Of a stretch of 64,000 nt of DNA, positions 26,728 to 35,730 are shown one piece after another; positions within the stretch are counted from its first letter, which is position 1; each line of letters opens with the position of its first letter. The position numbers and the translations under genes are program-made. The notes below the pieces were generated by a model. The model saw only the letters and a list, made by a program, of their open reading frames with translations. It was not told the origin of the DNA and made no database searches. Source of the DNA: Dyella sp. RRB7 (GTDB lineage: Bacteria > Pseudomonadota > Gammaproteobacteria > Xanthomonadales > Rhodanobacteraceae); the NCBI RefSeq assembly GCF_022761115.1, contig NZ_JAKWJS010000006.1, positions 62,001-126,000 on the forward strand. Reading direction: 5' to 3'.

Positions 26728-29337
26728 GTGACCAGAAAAAAAGAACCGCGCGGTGGCAAGCAGGGAACCCCCAAGGCTCCCTCGGCGCCGAAGAAGGCGG
26801 CCCCTCGCGCCAGGCGTTCGGCGATCGACCCGTCCTCGCGCCAGCCGGCGGGCCAGGTGGCCGACCGGCATGCCGAGCGCGAGGCCCAGCGCTATGAGCG
26901 CCCCATTCCCAGCCGCGAGGCGATTCTCGAACTGCTGGAATCGCGCGGCGAGCTGCTGACCGAGGCGCGCATCGCCGAGGCGTTGTCGCTCACCGACGAA
27001 TACGATCTCAACGCGCTGCGCAAGCGCCTCGGTGCAATGGTGCGCGACGGCCAGTTGCTGCTCGGCCGGAGAGGCGGCTACGCCCCCGCCCAGAAACTCG
27101 ACCTGATCCCCGGCGTGGTGCTGGCCAATGCCGAAGGCTATGGCTTCCTGCGGCCGGATGGCGGCGGCGATGACCTGTACCTTTCGCCGCAGCAGATGCG
27201 CACGGTGCTGCATGGTGATCGCGTGCTGGCCAGCGTGGTCGGTATCGACCGTCGCGGCCGCAAGCAGGGCGCCATCGTCGAAGTGTTGCAACGTCGCTCG
27301 CCGCGCCTGGTGGGCCGCGTGGTGGTGGAGAACGGCGTGACCCTGGTGGCGCCGGACGATCGCCGCCTGCATCAGGACGTAATCATCGTGCCCGGTCAGG
27401 ACATGGGCGCGCGCTCGGGCCAGATCGTGGTGGCCGAGATCACCGACCCGCCGACGGCGCAGCGCGGTCCGCTGGGCGCCATCCGCGCGGTGCTGGGCGA
27501 AAGACTGCAGCCGTCGCTGCTGGTGGAGATGGCCATCGCCAGCCACGACCTGCCGCACGATTGGCCGGACGCCGTGCTGCGCGATGCCGCCCAGGTGGAA
27601 CCGCAAGTCACCGCCGCCGAACGCGAGGGCCGCACCGACCTGCGCGCCTTGCCACTGGTGACCATCGACGGCGCCGATGCACGCGACTTCGATGACGCCG
27701 TCTACGCCGAACCGCGTCGTGGCGGCGGCTATCGGCTGGTGGTGGCCATCGCCGATGTGTCCCATTACGTGAAGGTGGGCAGTGCGCTCGATCGCGAGGC
27801 GTACGAGCGCAGCACGTCGACCTATTTCCCCGGCTTCGTGGTGCCGATGCTGCCGGAGACGCTGTCCAACGGCATCTGCTCGCTCAATCCCAAGGTGGAG
27901 CGCCTGTGCATGGTCTGCGACATGCAGGTCGATGCCGAGGGCGTGGTGGTGCGCTCCAAGTTCTACGACGCGGTGATGCGTTCGCATGCGCGCCTGACCT
28001 ATGACCGCGTGTGGCAGGCCATCGGCCTCAACGACGCCGACGCGCGCCACGAACTGGCCGACGTGATGCCGCAGCTGGAGCACCTGCACGGGCTCTACAA
28101 GTTGATGGCGGCGCAGCGCAAGCGCCGTGGCGCGATCGATTTCGAAACGCCGGAAGTGAAGTTCCGCCTCGACCAGCGCGGCGAAGTGGAGGCCATGGGC
28201 GCCACCGAGCGCAACGATGCGCACAAGCTGATCGAGGAATGCATGATCGCCGCTAACGTGCAGGCGGCGCTGTATCTCGAAAAGAAGAAGATTCCCGCGC
28301 TGTTCCGCGCCCACGAGCCGCCGCCGGCGGAGAAGTACGAGGACCTGCAGCAGTTCCTGCGCGAGTTCAAGCTGCGCATGCCGTCGCTGGAGGAAGTGAC
28401 CCCGGGCGATTTCGCCGATGTATTGCGGCGGGTGCAGGATCGCCCCGAGCGCGAACTGATCCAATCGGTGTTGTTGCGCGCGCAGAGCATGGCCGCCTAC
28501 CAGCCGGACAATCGGGGGCACTTTGGCCTGGCGTTGGAGGCGTACACGCATTTCACCTCGCCGATCCGCCGCTATCCCGACCTGCTGGTGCATCGCGCGA
28601 TTCGCTATGCCCTCACCGGCGGCAAGCCCGGCGATTACAGCTATACGCCCAGCGAGATGGCCGCCATGGCGGTGCATTGCTCGCAGCGCGAGCGCCGCGC
28701 CGAGGAAGCCGAGCGCGATGTGGACGAGCGCTTCAAGTGCGCCTGGATGTCCAAGCACGTAGGCAGCGAGTTCGAAGGCACCGTCACCGGCGTCACCTCG
28801 TTCGGGCTGTTCGTGGAGCTGGACGAATCGAAGGTGTCGGGGCTGGTGCATATCAGCCAGCTGTCCAACGACTACTACCACTTCGATCCGGTGCGTCATC
28901 TGTTGAAGGGCGAGCGCACCGGCGTGCAGTTCCGCTTGGGCGATCACGTGCGCATCCAGGTGCTGCGCGCCAGCCTGGAGGATCGCAAGATCGATTTCCG
29001 CCTGGTGGCTCCGCGCAGCGCGGCGACACCGCCGCCCGCGCGCGGCGAACGCCGCTACGACTATGCGGCGGCCGGCGATCGTTATTCCTTGCCCAAGGGC
29101 GGCAAGGCGACGACACGGGGTGGCCCGCGCGATAATGTCGGGGTTGCCGCACCGCGCACGACGGCGGTGGCGGTAGGGAAGGATGCGCCCGTCGCCGGCA
29201 AGGAGCCGGCGAGTGGCAAGAGCATGTTCTCCAAGGTCAAGACGGCGGCCAAGGGCAAGTTCAAGGCGGTGAAAGACGCTGCGTCCAGAGCAACCTCCAA
29301 GGCCCGCGGGGCCGGCAAGAAGAAAGGCAAGCCATGA
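26728..29337 (+). CDS. rnr: Ribonuclease R
   Basis: 3'-5' exoribonuclease that degrades structured RNA, including rRNA and mRNA fragments. From the GTG at 26728 (AAAAGG upstream) it has 869 residues: a basic N-terminal tail (TRKKEPRGGKQG...), a winged-helix segment (REAILELLESRGELLTEARIAEAL), cold-shock domains, the RNB domain with the Asp cluster TIDGADARDFDDAVYAE, and an S1 domain near FEGTVTGVTSFGLFVELDESKVSGLVHIS. The C-terminus is a long Lys/Ala-rich tail (SKVKTAAKGKFKAVKDAA...). An in-frame ATG further upstream would run over the likely promoter. The stop overlaps the rlmB start (ATGA). Confidence 0.97.
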   Translation: MTRKKEPRGGKQGTPKAPSAPKKAAPRARRSAIDPSSRQPAGQVADRHAEREAQRYERPIPSREAILELLESRGELLTEARIAEALSLTDEYDLNALRKRLGAMVRDGQLLLGRRGGYAPAQKLDLIPGVVLANAEGYGFLRPDGGGDDLYLSPQQMRTVLHGDRVLASVVGIDRRGRKQGAIVEVLQRRSPRLVGRVVVENGVTLVAPDDRRLHQDVIIVPGQDMGARSGQIVVAEITDPPTAQRGPLGAIRAVLGERLQPSLLVEMAIASHDLPHDWPDAVLRDAAQVEPQVTAAEREGRTDLRALPLVTIDGADARDFDDAVYAEPRRGGGYRLVVAIADVSHYVKVGSALDREAYERSTSTYFPGFVVPMLPETLSNGICSLNPKVERLCMVCDMQVDAEGVVVRSKFYDAVMRSHARLTYDRVWQAIGLNDADARHELADVMPQLEHLHGLYKLMAAQRKRRGAIDFETPEVKFRLDQRGEVEAMGATERNDAHKLIEECMIAANVQAALYLEKKKIPALFRAHEPPPAEKYEDLQQFLREFKLRMPSLEEVTPGDFADVLRRVQDRPERELIQSVLLRAQSMAAYQPDNRGHFGLALEAYTHFTSPIRRYPDLLVHRAIRYALTGGKPGDYSYTPSEMAAMAVHCSQRERRAEEAERDVDERFKCAWMSKHVGSEFEGTVTGVTSFGLFVELDESKVSGLVHISQLSNDYYHFDPVRHLLKGERTGVQFRLGDHVRIQVLRASLEDRKIDFRLVAPRSAATPPPARGERRYDYAAAGDRYSLPKGGKATTRGGPRDNVGVAAPRTTAVAVGKDAPVAGKEPASGKSMFSKVKTAAKGKFKAVKDAASRATSKARGAGKKKGKP

Positions 29338-30080
29338 GTGAGAGCTGGATCGTCGGGATCAATCCCGTCGAAGGTGCCCTGAGCAACGACGCCGAACGCG
29401 TGCGCGAACTGCTGGTGGAGCAGGGGCAGCGCAATGCGCGCGTGCAGGAACTGGCCACGCGCGCCAAGGCGCTGAACATCCCCGTGCACCACCGTCCGCG
29501 CGAGCAATTGGAAAAGCTCGCGGGCGAGGCCCGGCATCAGGGCGTGGTGGCGCGTTACGAGGCGCCGCCGATGGGCGGCGAGAACGATCTGCCGGCCTTG
29601 CTGGAAGCGGCAGGGCAGGACGCGCTGGTGCTGGTGCTGGATGGCATCACCGATCCGCACAATCTCGGCGCCTGCCTGCGCAGCGCGGCAGCGGCGCGTG
29701 CCACGGCGGTGATCGTGCCGAAGGACCGCGCGGTGGGCCTGACCCCGGTGGTGCGTCGTGCCTCGGCCGGCGGTGCCGACCGCGTGCCGCTGATCGCGGC
29801 CACCAACCTGGCGCGCGTGCTGCGCACGCTCAAGGATGCCGGCGTGTGGATCACCGGCCTGGCCGGCGACACCGACACCTCGATCTATGGCATCGACATG
29901 CGTGGCCCGGTGGCCTTGGTGCTGGGCAGCGAAGGCGAGGGCATGCGTCGCCTCACGCGCGAAACCTGCGATTTCGTGGCGAAGATCCCCATGCCGGGCG
30001 TGATGGAGAGCCTCAATGTCTCCGTGGCCACCGGCATCGTCCTGTTCGAGGCATTGCGCCAAAGGAGTGAGAAGCGATGA
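29334..30080 (+). CDS. rlmB: 23S rRNA (guanosine-2'-O-)-methyltransferase RlmB
   Basis: SPOUT-fold enzyme that methylates the ribose of G2251 in 23S rRNA. 248 residues: an N-terminal substrate-binding domain (WIVGINPVEGALSNDAERVRELLVEQG) and a knotted catalytic domain with LDGITDPHNLGACLRSAAAA, LVLGSEGEGMRRLTRETCD and IPMPGVMESLNVSVATGI, the three SpoU motifs. Coupled to rnr by a 4-base overlap, as in E. coli, and overlaps the next small gene by 4 bases. Confidence 0.98.
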   Translation: MSESWIVGINPVEGALSNDAERVRELLVEQGQRNARVQELATRAKALNIPVHHRPREQLEKLAGEARHQGVVARYEAPPMGGENDLPALLEAAGQDALVLVLDGITDPHNLGACLRSAAAARATAVIVPKDRAVGLTPVVRRASAGGADRVPLIAATNLARVLRTLKDAGVWITGLAGDTDTSIYGIDMRGPVALVLGSEGEGMRRLTRETCDFVAKIPMPGVMESLNVSVATGIVLFEALRQRSEKR

Positions 30081-30367
30081 CGTTCTTATGGCACGACTGG
30101 GCGGGTTATATCGGTGTGCTGCTGGTGCTGCTGGCGTTCCTGCTGCTGCAGGCCCGCAAGCTGCATGGCAACGGCCTCGTGTATCAGCTGATGAACGTGC
30201 TGGGCGCGTTGGGTGTGCTGCTGTCGCTGGTGTTTGGCGTGACGGAGATGAACTGGCCGGCCTTCCTGATGCAGGTGGCGTGGATCGTCATCGGTGTCTT
30301 TGGCATCGTGCATTCGGCCAGGGCGCGCCGCGAACTGCGCGAGGCAGGGCGCAAGTTCGCGCCATGA
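30077..30367 (+). CDS. Small inner membrane protein of unknown function (CBU_0592-like)
   Basis: 96 residues with three hydrophobic segments (about 8-26, 39-55, 62-80) and a basic C-terminal tail (ARARRELREAGRKFAP). A similar small protein with the pattern DWxGYxGxxxxLxAFxLL...LxxxNxxGAL is known from many bacteria without an assigned function. It is translationally coupled to rlmB (4-base overlap), so it belongs to the rnr-rlmB operon. Confidence 0.8.
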   Translation: MTFLWHDWAGYIGVLLVLLAFLLLQARKLHGNGLVYQLMNVLGALGVLLSLVFGVTEMNWPAFLMQVAWIVIGVFGIVHSARARRELREAGRKFAP

Positions 30368-30390
30368 CCAGGGCATTCAGCCCGGCTGTG

Positions 30391-30396
30391 TAAAAT
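30391..30396 (+). promoter_or_regulatory. Possible -10 element for sugE
   Basis: TAAAAT preceded by TGTG lies just after the upstream gene, about 7 bases before a leader hairpin and 32 bases before the guanidine-II riboswitch. The position suits a start of the leader RNA near 30403. No clear -35. Confidence 0.45.
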
Positions 30397-30402
30397 GATG
30401 CG

Positions 30403-30425
30403 ACCGGCCCTGCAAGGGGGCCGGT
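30403..30425 (+). other. Extra hairpin at the start of the sugE leader
   Basis: Perfect 8-bp arms ACCGGCCC and GGGCCGGT with the loop TGCAAGG, two bases before the first riboswitch hairpin. Mini-ykkC elements do not need such a stem. It could protect the 5' end or be a terminator-like remnant of the upstream operon. Confidence 0.6.
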
Positions 30426-30427
30426 CT

Positions 30428-30474
30428 GCGGGGACGACCCCGCCAGCAAGTGTTCATTGCGGGGACGGCTCTGC
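30428..30474 (+). promoter_or_regulatory. Guanidine-II (mini-ykkC) riboswitch upstream of sugE
   Basis: Two hairpins with the diagnostic ACGR tetraloops: GCGGGG-ACGA-CCCCGC (30428-30443) and GCGGGG-ACGG-CTCTGC (30459-30474, with two G-U pairs), joined by a 15-base linker. The ribosome-binding site GAGGAG begins 11 bases later. In characterised mini-ykkC RNAs guanidinium stabilises loop-loop contact of the two hairpins and frees the ribosome-binding site. The downstream gene is the expected guanidinium exporter. Confidence 0.93.
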
Positions 30475-30497
30475 TCTTCATCCAGAGGAGTCGCGTC

Positions 30498-30821
30498 ATG
30501 CCCTGGATTTATCTTGGCCTTGCCGGCCTGTTCGAAGTGGTCTGGGCGATTGGCTTGAAATACACCGAAGGCTTTAGCCGCTTGTGGCCCAGTGTGATCA
30601 CCGGCTCGGCGATGCTCGCCAGCATCGTGTTGCTGGCCATGGCGGTGAAAAGCCTGCCGATCGGCACCGCTTACGCCATCTGGACCGGCATCGGTGCGGT
30701 GGGCGCGGTGATTCTTGGCATCGTGCTGTTTGGCGATTCGGCGTCGCCCGCGCGGCTGGCGTGCGTGGCGCTGGTGCTGTTCGGCATTGTGGGGCTGAAG
30801 CTGACCGGCGGAGCGCACTGA
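30498..30821 (+). CDS. sugE: SMR family guanidinium exporter SugE/Gdx
   Basis: Small multidrug resistance protein of four membrane helices that exports guanidinium in exchange for protons. 107 residues: [25 protein letters not shown] holds the essential Glu in helix 1 (residue 13), followed by [29 protein letters not shown] and [11 protein letters not shown]. The GLKYTEGF stretch favours the Gdx/SugE branch over EmrE-type drug pumps. The ATG at 30498 has GAGGAG 7 bases upstream; an upstream in-frame GTG/ATG would run through the riboswitch. Confidence 0.96.
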   Translation: MPWIYLGLAGLFEVVWAIGLKYTEGFSRLWPSVITGSAMLASIVLLAMAVKSLPIGTAYAIWTGIGAVGAVILGIVLFGDSASPARLACVALVLFGIVGLKLTGGAH

Positions 30822-30855
30822 TCCCGTTGGTGTCTTGTCCAGGCGCCACATGTCG

Positions 30856-30884
30856 GGCCCCTTCTCCCGTTGCGAGAAGGGGCC
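30856..30884. terminator. Hairpin between convergent sugE and phoU
   Basis: Perfect 11-bp arms GGCCCCTTCTC and GAGAAGGGGCC with the loop CCGTTGC, in the gap between two stop codons. No long T-run on either side, so the mechanism is uncertain. Confidence 0.7.
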
Positions 30885-30896
30885 GGCGGCCGGGAT

Positions 30897-31631
30897 TCAG
30901 TCCTGCTTGTGCCCCAGCTTGGTCAGCTCGGGGTTGGAGGTGAAGTCACGCTTGGCGCGCTGCGCGGTCAGCGGTTCGCCGTTGACCTGGTACCAGATGC
31001 TCTCGGCGATATTGGTGGCGTGGTCGCCGATGCGCTCGATGTTCTTGGCCATGAACAGCAGGTGCGTGCACGGCGTGATGTTGCGCGGGTCTTCCATCAT
31101 GTAGGTAAGCAGCTGGCGGAAGTAGCCGGTATAGGCTTCGTCCAGCTCGGCGTCGTCCTTCCATACCTGGTAGGCGCGCTCGGCGTCGCGATCGCGATAG
31201 GCGATCAGCACTTCGCGCACTTCCGCGGCGGCCAGCTCGGCCAGGTAACCCAGGCCGCTGGTCGGTGCGATCGGCGCCACCATCGACAGCGGGATGGAGC
31301 GCTTGGCCACGTTGGCGGCATAGTCGCCGATACGTTCGATATCGGCGGCGATGCGCAGCGCGGCGAACACGTTGCGCAGGTCGCCGGCGATCGGCGCGCG
31401 CAGTGCCAGCAGGCGCACCACGTCGTGGCTGATCTCCTGCTCCAGCAGGTCGATGGCGTCGTCGTTGTTGACCACGTGCTGGGCGGCGCGCTCGTCGCGA
31501 CGGTCGATCACGTCGATGGCGGCTTCCAGCTGACTCACCGCCAACTCGCCCATACGCACGATTTCGCCGGTGAGACGGGTCAGCTCGTCGTCGTAGCTCT
31601 TGATGATGTGTTCTTTGCTGCTGCCGCTCAT
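30897..31631 (-). CDS. phoU: Phosphate transport system regulator PhoU
   Basis: Negative regulator that links the Pst transporter with the PhoR/PhoB system. 244 residues, all-helical, with two PhoU repeats: ELTRLTGEIVRMGELAVSQLEAAIDVIDRRDERAAQHVV and the later REVLIAYRDRDAERAYQVWKDDAELDEAY. The metal-binding pattern ExxxD is seen in DIERIGDYAANVAKR and NIERIGDHATNIAES. Last gene of the pst operon, 88 bases after pstB. Confidence 0.97.
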   Translation of the reverse strand: MSGSSKEHIIKSYDDELTRLTGEIVRMGELAVSQLEAAIDVIDRRDERAAQHVVNNDDAIDLLEQEISHDVVRLLALRAPIAGDLRNVFAALRIAADIERIGDYAANVAKRSIPLSMVAPIAPTSGLGYLAELAAAEVREVLIAYRDRDAERAYQVWKDDAELDEAYTGYFRQLLTYMMEDPRNITPCTHLLFMAKNIERIGDHATNIAESIWYQVNGEPLTAQRAKRDFTSNPELTKLGHKQD

Positions 31632-31689
31632 GTGGGTTCTCGTGTGCGTCCAGTAGGGAAGGGTAAGGCAGCGTGGCTTCTCACCCTAG

Positions 31690-31709
31690 CCCTCTCCCCA
31701 GGGAGAGGG
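31690..31709. repeat. Palindromic repeat between pstB and phoU
   Basis: Arms CCCTCTCCC and GGGAGAGGG separated by CA, preceded by TCACCCTAG. The same repeat style (CCCTCCCC/GGGGAGGG with adjacent GGTTGGGG) occurs at 47527-47600. A dispersed extragenic palindrome, possibly adjusting phoU relative to pstB. Confidence 0.6.
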
Positions 31710-31719
31710 GACCTATCGC

Positions 31720-32535
31720 TTAGCCAAAGCGACCGGTGATGTAATCCTCGGTCTGCTTCTTGGTGGGCTTGGTGAAGATCTGCTCGGTGCGGTCGAACTC
31801 GATCAGTTCGCCCAGGTACATGAAGGCAGTGAGGTCGGAACAGCGCGCCGCCTGCTGCATGTTGTGGGTGACGATGACGATGGTGTACTCGTTCTTGAGC
31901 TCTTCCACCAGCTGTTCGATACGGCCGGTGGCGATCGGGTCCAGCGCGGAGGTGGGCTCGTCGAGCAGCAGCACTTCGGGCTTCAGCGCAATGCCGCGGG
32001 CAATGCACAGGCGCTGCTGCTGGCCACCGGAGAGACCCAGCGCGCTCTGCTTGAGCTTGTCCTTCACCTCGTCCCACAGGGCGGCGCTGCGCAGCGCCTG
32101 CTCCACGCGGATGTCCAGGTCGGCGCGCGACAGCTTCTCGTGGTGGCGGATACCGTAGGCCACGTTCTCGAAGATGGTCATCGGGAACGGCACCGGCTTC
32201 TGGAACACCATGCCGACCTTGCTGCGCAGGCGGTTCATCGAGTAGCTGGAGTCGAGGATGTTCTCGCCGTCCAGGATGATCTCGCCCTTGGCCTCGAGCT
32301 TGGGATAGATCGCGTAGATGCGGTTGAAGATGCGCAGCAGGGTGGACTTGCCGCAGCCCGACGGGCCGATGATGGCCGTCACCTTCTTCTCCGGGATGTC
32401 CATGTTGATGCCTTTCAGCGCATGGAACCCGTTGTAGTAGAAATGCAGGTCGCGCACTTGCAGCTTGGTCGGCGCCAGCGGGGCGGACGCTGCCGAGGAT
32501 TGTGGATGGATGCCGGCGGCAGCGGGCTCAGTCAT
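31720..32535 (-). CDS. pstB: Phosphate ABC transporter ATP-binding protein PstB
   Basis: ATPase of the high-affinity phosphate importer. 271 residues from the ATG at 32535: Walker [11 protein letters not shown]-loop [12 protein letters not shown], signature LSGGQQQR, Walker [14 protein letters not shown]-loop VTHNMQQ, and the PstB-specific ends [16 protein letters not shown] and [18 protein letters not shown]. The first about 28 residues ([18 protein letters not shown]) are a low-complexity extension longer than in E. coli. The start overlaps the pstA stop by 8 bases. Confidence 0.98.
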   Translation of the reverse strand: MTEPAAAGIHPQSSAASAPLAPTKLQVRDLHFYYNGFHALKGINMDIPEKKVTAIIGPSGCGKSTLLRIFNRIYAIYPKLEAKGEIILDGENILDSSYSMNRLRSKVGMVFQKPVPFPMTIFENVAYGIRHHEKLSRADLDIRVEQALRSAALWDEVKDKLKQSALGLSGGQQQRLCIARGIALKPEVLLLDEPTSALDPIATGRIEQLVEELKNEYTIVIVTHNMQQAARCSDLTAFMYLGELIEFDRTEQIFTKPTKKQTEDYITGRFG

Positions 32536-33403
32536 GGGACACCTTGTTGCGTGAAAGGACCAGACGGGAAGCAAGGCTCAGCAGCAGCACGAACATGGTG
32601 ACCACGAACGCGCCGGCCCAGGCGATGGCGTGCATGGCCTCGCCCGGGTCGTTGGCGTACTGGTAGATCACCTGGGGCAGGCTGGACATCTTGTCCATCG
32701 GGTTGAAGGTCATGTAGTTGTTGCCGAACGCGGTGAACAGCAGCGGGGCCGTCTCGCCGCTGATGCGCGCCAGCGCCAGCAGTACGCCGGTGATGATGCC
32801 GGAGCGCGCGGCGCGCACCAGGATCTGCAGGGTGAGCTTCCACTGCGGGATGCCCAGCGACAGCGCCGCCTCGCGCAGGGTGGAGGGCACCAGGCGCAGC
32901 ATCTCGTCGGTGGTGCGCACGATCACCGGCAGCGCGATCAAGGCCAGCGCGATGCCACCGGCCAGGCCGGAGAACGTGGTATTGCCACTGGTGAGTGTCG
33001 TGGTCGGCAACACCACGATGGTGTAGACGAACAGGCCCAGCACGATCGACGGCGCCGACAGCAGGATGTCGTTGAGGAAGCGGATCGACTGGCCCAGGCT
33101 GGTACGGTTGGCGTACTCGGCCAGCCAGGTGCCGGCCATCACGCCGATCGGCGTAGCGACGGCGATGCCGATGAAGTCGATGATCAGGCTGCCGACCATC
33201 GCGTTGAGCAGGCCACCTTCCTCACCGTAGGCGGTGATCTTGGTGAACAGGTTGAGGTTCAGTGCGCCGATGCCCTGGCGCAGGGTTTCCCACAGGATCC
33301 AGGCCAGGAAGATCAGGCCGATCAGGGTGGCCACCATGCTCAGCGACAGCGCCACCAGATTGGTGATGCGCCGGCGCGTGTAGAGGAACGAACTGCTGCT
33401 CAT
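32528..33403 (-). CDS. pstA: Phosphate ABC transporter permease PstA
   Basis: Inner membrane subunit of the Pst importer, 291 residues with six predicted helices. Family marks: [36 protein letters not shown], the EAA-type loop [27 protein letters not shown], and [12 protein letters not shown]. Its start codon shares a base with the pstC stop (TGATG) and its end overlaps pstB, so the three transport genes are tightly coupled. Confidence 0.97.
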   Translation of the reverse strand: MSSSSFLYTRRRITNLVALSLSMVATLIGLIFLAWILWETLRQGIGALNLNLFTKITAYGEEGGLLNAMVGSLIIDFIGIAVATPIGVMAGTWLAEYANRTSLGQSIRFLNDILLSAPSIVLGLFVYTIVVLPTTTLTSGNTTFSGLAGGIALALIALPVIVRTTDEMLRLVPSTLREAALSLGIPQWKLTLQILVRAARSGIITGVLLALARISGETAPLLFTAFGNNYMTFNPMDKMSSLPQVIYQYANDPGEAMHAIAWAGAFVVTMFVLLLSLASRLVLSRNKVSHD

Positions 33404-34422
33404 CAGCGACCCTCCTTGTGAGCCAGCTGGCGCAACATCAGGCGCGCGATCAGCAGCACGATGAAGGTGACCACGAACAACAGGAACGCCAGCGCCATCA
33501 GGGTGGATTTCTGCAGACCGGCCGCTTCACTGAACTGGTTGGCGATGGTGGAGGCGATCGATGCGCCCGGGTCGAGAAGAGAGGGGGACAACTGCATCGC
33601 GTTGCCCAGCACGAAGGTCACCGCCATGGTCTCGCCCAGCGCGCGGCCCAACCCCAGGAAAATGCCGCCGATCACCGCCGAGCGGGTATAGGGCAACACG
33701 ATGTCCCAGGACACTTCCCAGGTGCTGGAGCCCAGCGCATAGGCCGATTCCTTCAGGCGCGAAGGCACCGTCTGGAACACTTCGCGCATCACCGAGGAGA
33801 TGAACGGGATGATCATCACCGCGAGCACGATGCCGGCGGTGAGTACGCTGGCGCCGAACGGGTAGTCACTGCCGAACAGCTTGCCGACAAAGGGCACGTG
33901 CTGCGCTACCCACGACAGCTTGCCATCGTCGGGCTTGCCGCCCAGGTAGTTGGTCAGCCATGGCTTGATATGGTCGGCGAAGAAGGGCGCGAAGATGAAA
34001 AGGCCCCACATGCCGTAGATGATCGAAGGGATGCCGGCGAGCAGCTCGATGGCCGAGGCCACCGGCGTACGCAGCCACGGCGGCGCCACTTCGGAAAGAT
34101 ACAGCGCGATGCCGAAGCTCACCGGCACCGCAATCAACAGCGCGATCAGCGAGGTGGCAATGGTGCCGTAGACGGGGACGAGGGCGCCGTAGGTATCGGT
34201 GCTCGGGTCCCAGGCGTCGCTGACCAGGAAGTGCCAGCCGAATGTACTGAATGCATGACGGCCGCCCCATAGGGTGGCGCCTGCGGCGCCGAGCAGGCAG
34301 GCCAACACCAGCAGGGCACAGCCCTTGAGCAGCCAGCTGAACAGGCGATCATGCCGCGCGTCGCGATGTGCACGCGCTTCCTGTGCCATGGTCGAGGCGG
34401 CAACGCCTACATTCGCTTGCAT
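33403..34422 (-). CDS. pstC: Phosphate ABC transporter permease PstC
   Basis: Second membrane subunit of the Pst importer, 339 residues. Six membrane helices with SEVAPPWLRTPVASAIELLAGIPSIIYGMWGLFIFAP and the EAA-type loop [51 protein letters not shown], a PstC signature. The insertion DHIKPWLTNYLGGKPDDGKLSWVAQHVP between helices is typical of the longer xanthomonad form. It follows pstS after 189 bases that contain a strong hairpin. Confidence 0.97.
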   Translation of the reverse strand: MQANVGVAASTMAQEARAHRDARHDRLFSWLLKGCALLVLACLLGAAGATLWGGRHAFSTFGWHFLVSDAWDPSTDTYGALVPVYGTIATSLIALLIAVPVSFGIALYLSEVAPPWLRTPVASAIELLAGIPSIIYGMWGLFIFAPFFADHIKPWLTNYLGGKPDDGKLSWVAQHVPFVGKLFGSDYPFGASVLTAGIVLAVMIIPFISSVMREVFQTVPSRLKESAYALGSSTWEVSWDIVLPYTRSAVIGGIFLGLGRALGETMAVTFVLGNAMQLSPSLLDPGASIASTIANQFSEAAGLQKSTLMALAFLLFVVTFIVLLIARLMLRQLAHKEGR

Positions 34423-34515
34423 GTGATGACGATCCCTCAGGATTCGGGTCCGGCCGGCGCGAGGGCCTGTCCGGTCGGTGGACGATGCACCACTGCGTGG
34501 TGCCTTTCAACAACA

Positions 34516-34541
34516 GGCCGCCCGAGATGACTCGGGCGGCC
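34516..34541 (-). other. Strong hairpin between pstS and pstC
   Basis: Perfect 11-bp arms GGCCGCCCGAG and CTCGGGCGGCC with a 4-base loop, located after the pstS stop. There is no T-run on the minus strand (TGTTGTTGAA follows). It probably causes partial termination or protects the pstS mRNA, so that the binding protein is made in excess over the membrane subunits, as in other ABC operons. Confidence 0.7.
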
Positions 34542-34611
34542 CATGCCGTGCGATCAAGCGTTCAGGGTAGGCCTCGCCGGTTGCCGTAGCATGACCGTCG
34601 AGACGGTTACC

Positions 34612-35646
34612 TCAGTGCTTGTACTCGGAACTCCAGTAGGCCTCGATCTTCTTGACGAGGGTGTCCGGCAGCGCGACATAGTCGAGCGAGGCGGCGTCCT
34701 TCTGGCCGTTCTCCAGCGCCCACTTGAAGAAGTCGAACGCCACCTTGGTGTGCTCGGCATTCTTCGGGCTCTTGTACATCACAATCCAGGTGGTGGCGGT
34801 GATCGGCCAGGCCTGCGCACCCGGGGCGTTGGTCATGATCAGGTTGAAGTCCTTGGCGCTGGCCCAGTCCGCAGTGGCGGCGGCAGCGGCGAAGCCTTCG
34901 GCGCTCGGGGCCACGAACTGGCCGGCGGCGTTCTTCAGGTTGATCCAGCTGATCTTGTTCTTCACCGCATAGGCGTACTCGACGTAGCCGATCGAACCCT
35001 TGATCTGCTTGACGTACTGCGACACGCCTTCGTTGCCCTTGCCACCCACGCCGGTCGGCCAATCAACGGCCGTGCCGAACTTGACCTTGGTCGCCCACTC
35101 GTTGCTGACCTTGGACAGGTAGTTGGTGAAGTTGAACGAGGTGCCCGAGCCGTCCGAGCGATGCACCACGGTGATCTTGCCGGCCGGCAGGTTCACGCCG
35201 GCATTCAGCGCGGCGATCTTCGGATCGTTCCAGCTGGTGATCTTGCCGAGGAAGATATCGGCGAGGGTGGGGCCATCGAGCTTGATCTGGCCGGCTTCGA
35301 TGCCCGTGATGTTGACCACCGGCACGATGCCGCCGACCACCACCGGGAACTGGCCCAGGCCGAACTGCGCCAGGTCTTCAGCCTTCACCGGTGCATCGGT
35401 GGCGCCGAAGTCGATGGTGCCTTCCTTGATCTGGGCCACGCCGGCACCTGAGCCGACGGACTGGTAGTTGAGCTTGTTGCCGGTCTTCTCGGCATAGCCG
35501 GCGGACCACTTCGAGAGCACCGGGTAGACGAAGCTCGAGCCAGCGCCGGTGATATCCGTGGCGTGGGCGGTCATGCCGAACAGCGATGCTGCGGCGAACA
35601 CAGCAGTCGTGCCGATGCGAGACAAGGATTTGGTTGAGGTCAACAC
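34612..35646 (-). CDS. pstS: Phosphate-binding periplasmic protein PstS
   Basis: Periplasmic receptor of the Pst importer. 344 residues with a signal peptide (MLTSTKSLSRIGTTAVFAAASLFGMTAHA-TDI). Mature motifs: TGAGSSFVYPVLSKWSAGY (first phosphate-binding loop), VGSGAGVAQIKEGTIDFGATDAP (second loop), and VHRSDGSGTSFNFTNYLS (third loop with the Arg/Ser/Thr contacts). The GTG at 35646 is placed after AGGAGCCACC, a good ribosome-binding site; the next codon is TTG. First gene of the pst operon; the upstream region carries a PhoB-type inverted repeat. Confidence 0.98.
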   Translation of the reverse strand: MLTSTKSLSRIGTTAVFAAASLFGMTAHATDITGAGSSFVYPVLSKWSAGYAEKTGNKLNYQSVGSGAGVAQIKEGTIDFGATDAPVKAEDLAQFGLGQFPVVVGGIVPVVNITGIEAGQIKLDGPTLADIFLGKITSWNDPKIAALNAGVNLPAGKITVVHRSDGSGTSFNFTNYLSKVSNEWATKVKFGTAVDWPTGVGGKGNEGVSQYVKQIKGSIGYVEYAYAVKNKISWINLKNAAGQFVAPSAEGFAAAAATADWASAKDFNLIMTNAPGAQAWPITATTWIVMYKSPKNAEHTKVAFDFFKWALENGQKDAASLDYVALPDTLVKKIEAYWSSEYKH

Positions 35647-35730
35647 GGTGGCTCCTAGGTGAAGGTATCGGGGGATTCCCGCCCTTCGTTATTTCATGCG
35701 CGACGTGTTGCAATGAAATGAGCTAAATGT

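Noticed and set aside
26668-28947. Long minus-strand open frame opposite rnr (about 759 codons)
   Set aside because: Shadow frame of RNase R; no motif and no ribosome-binding site.
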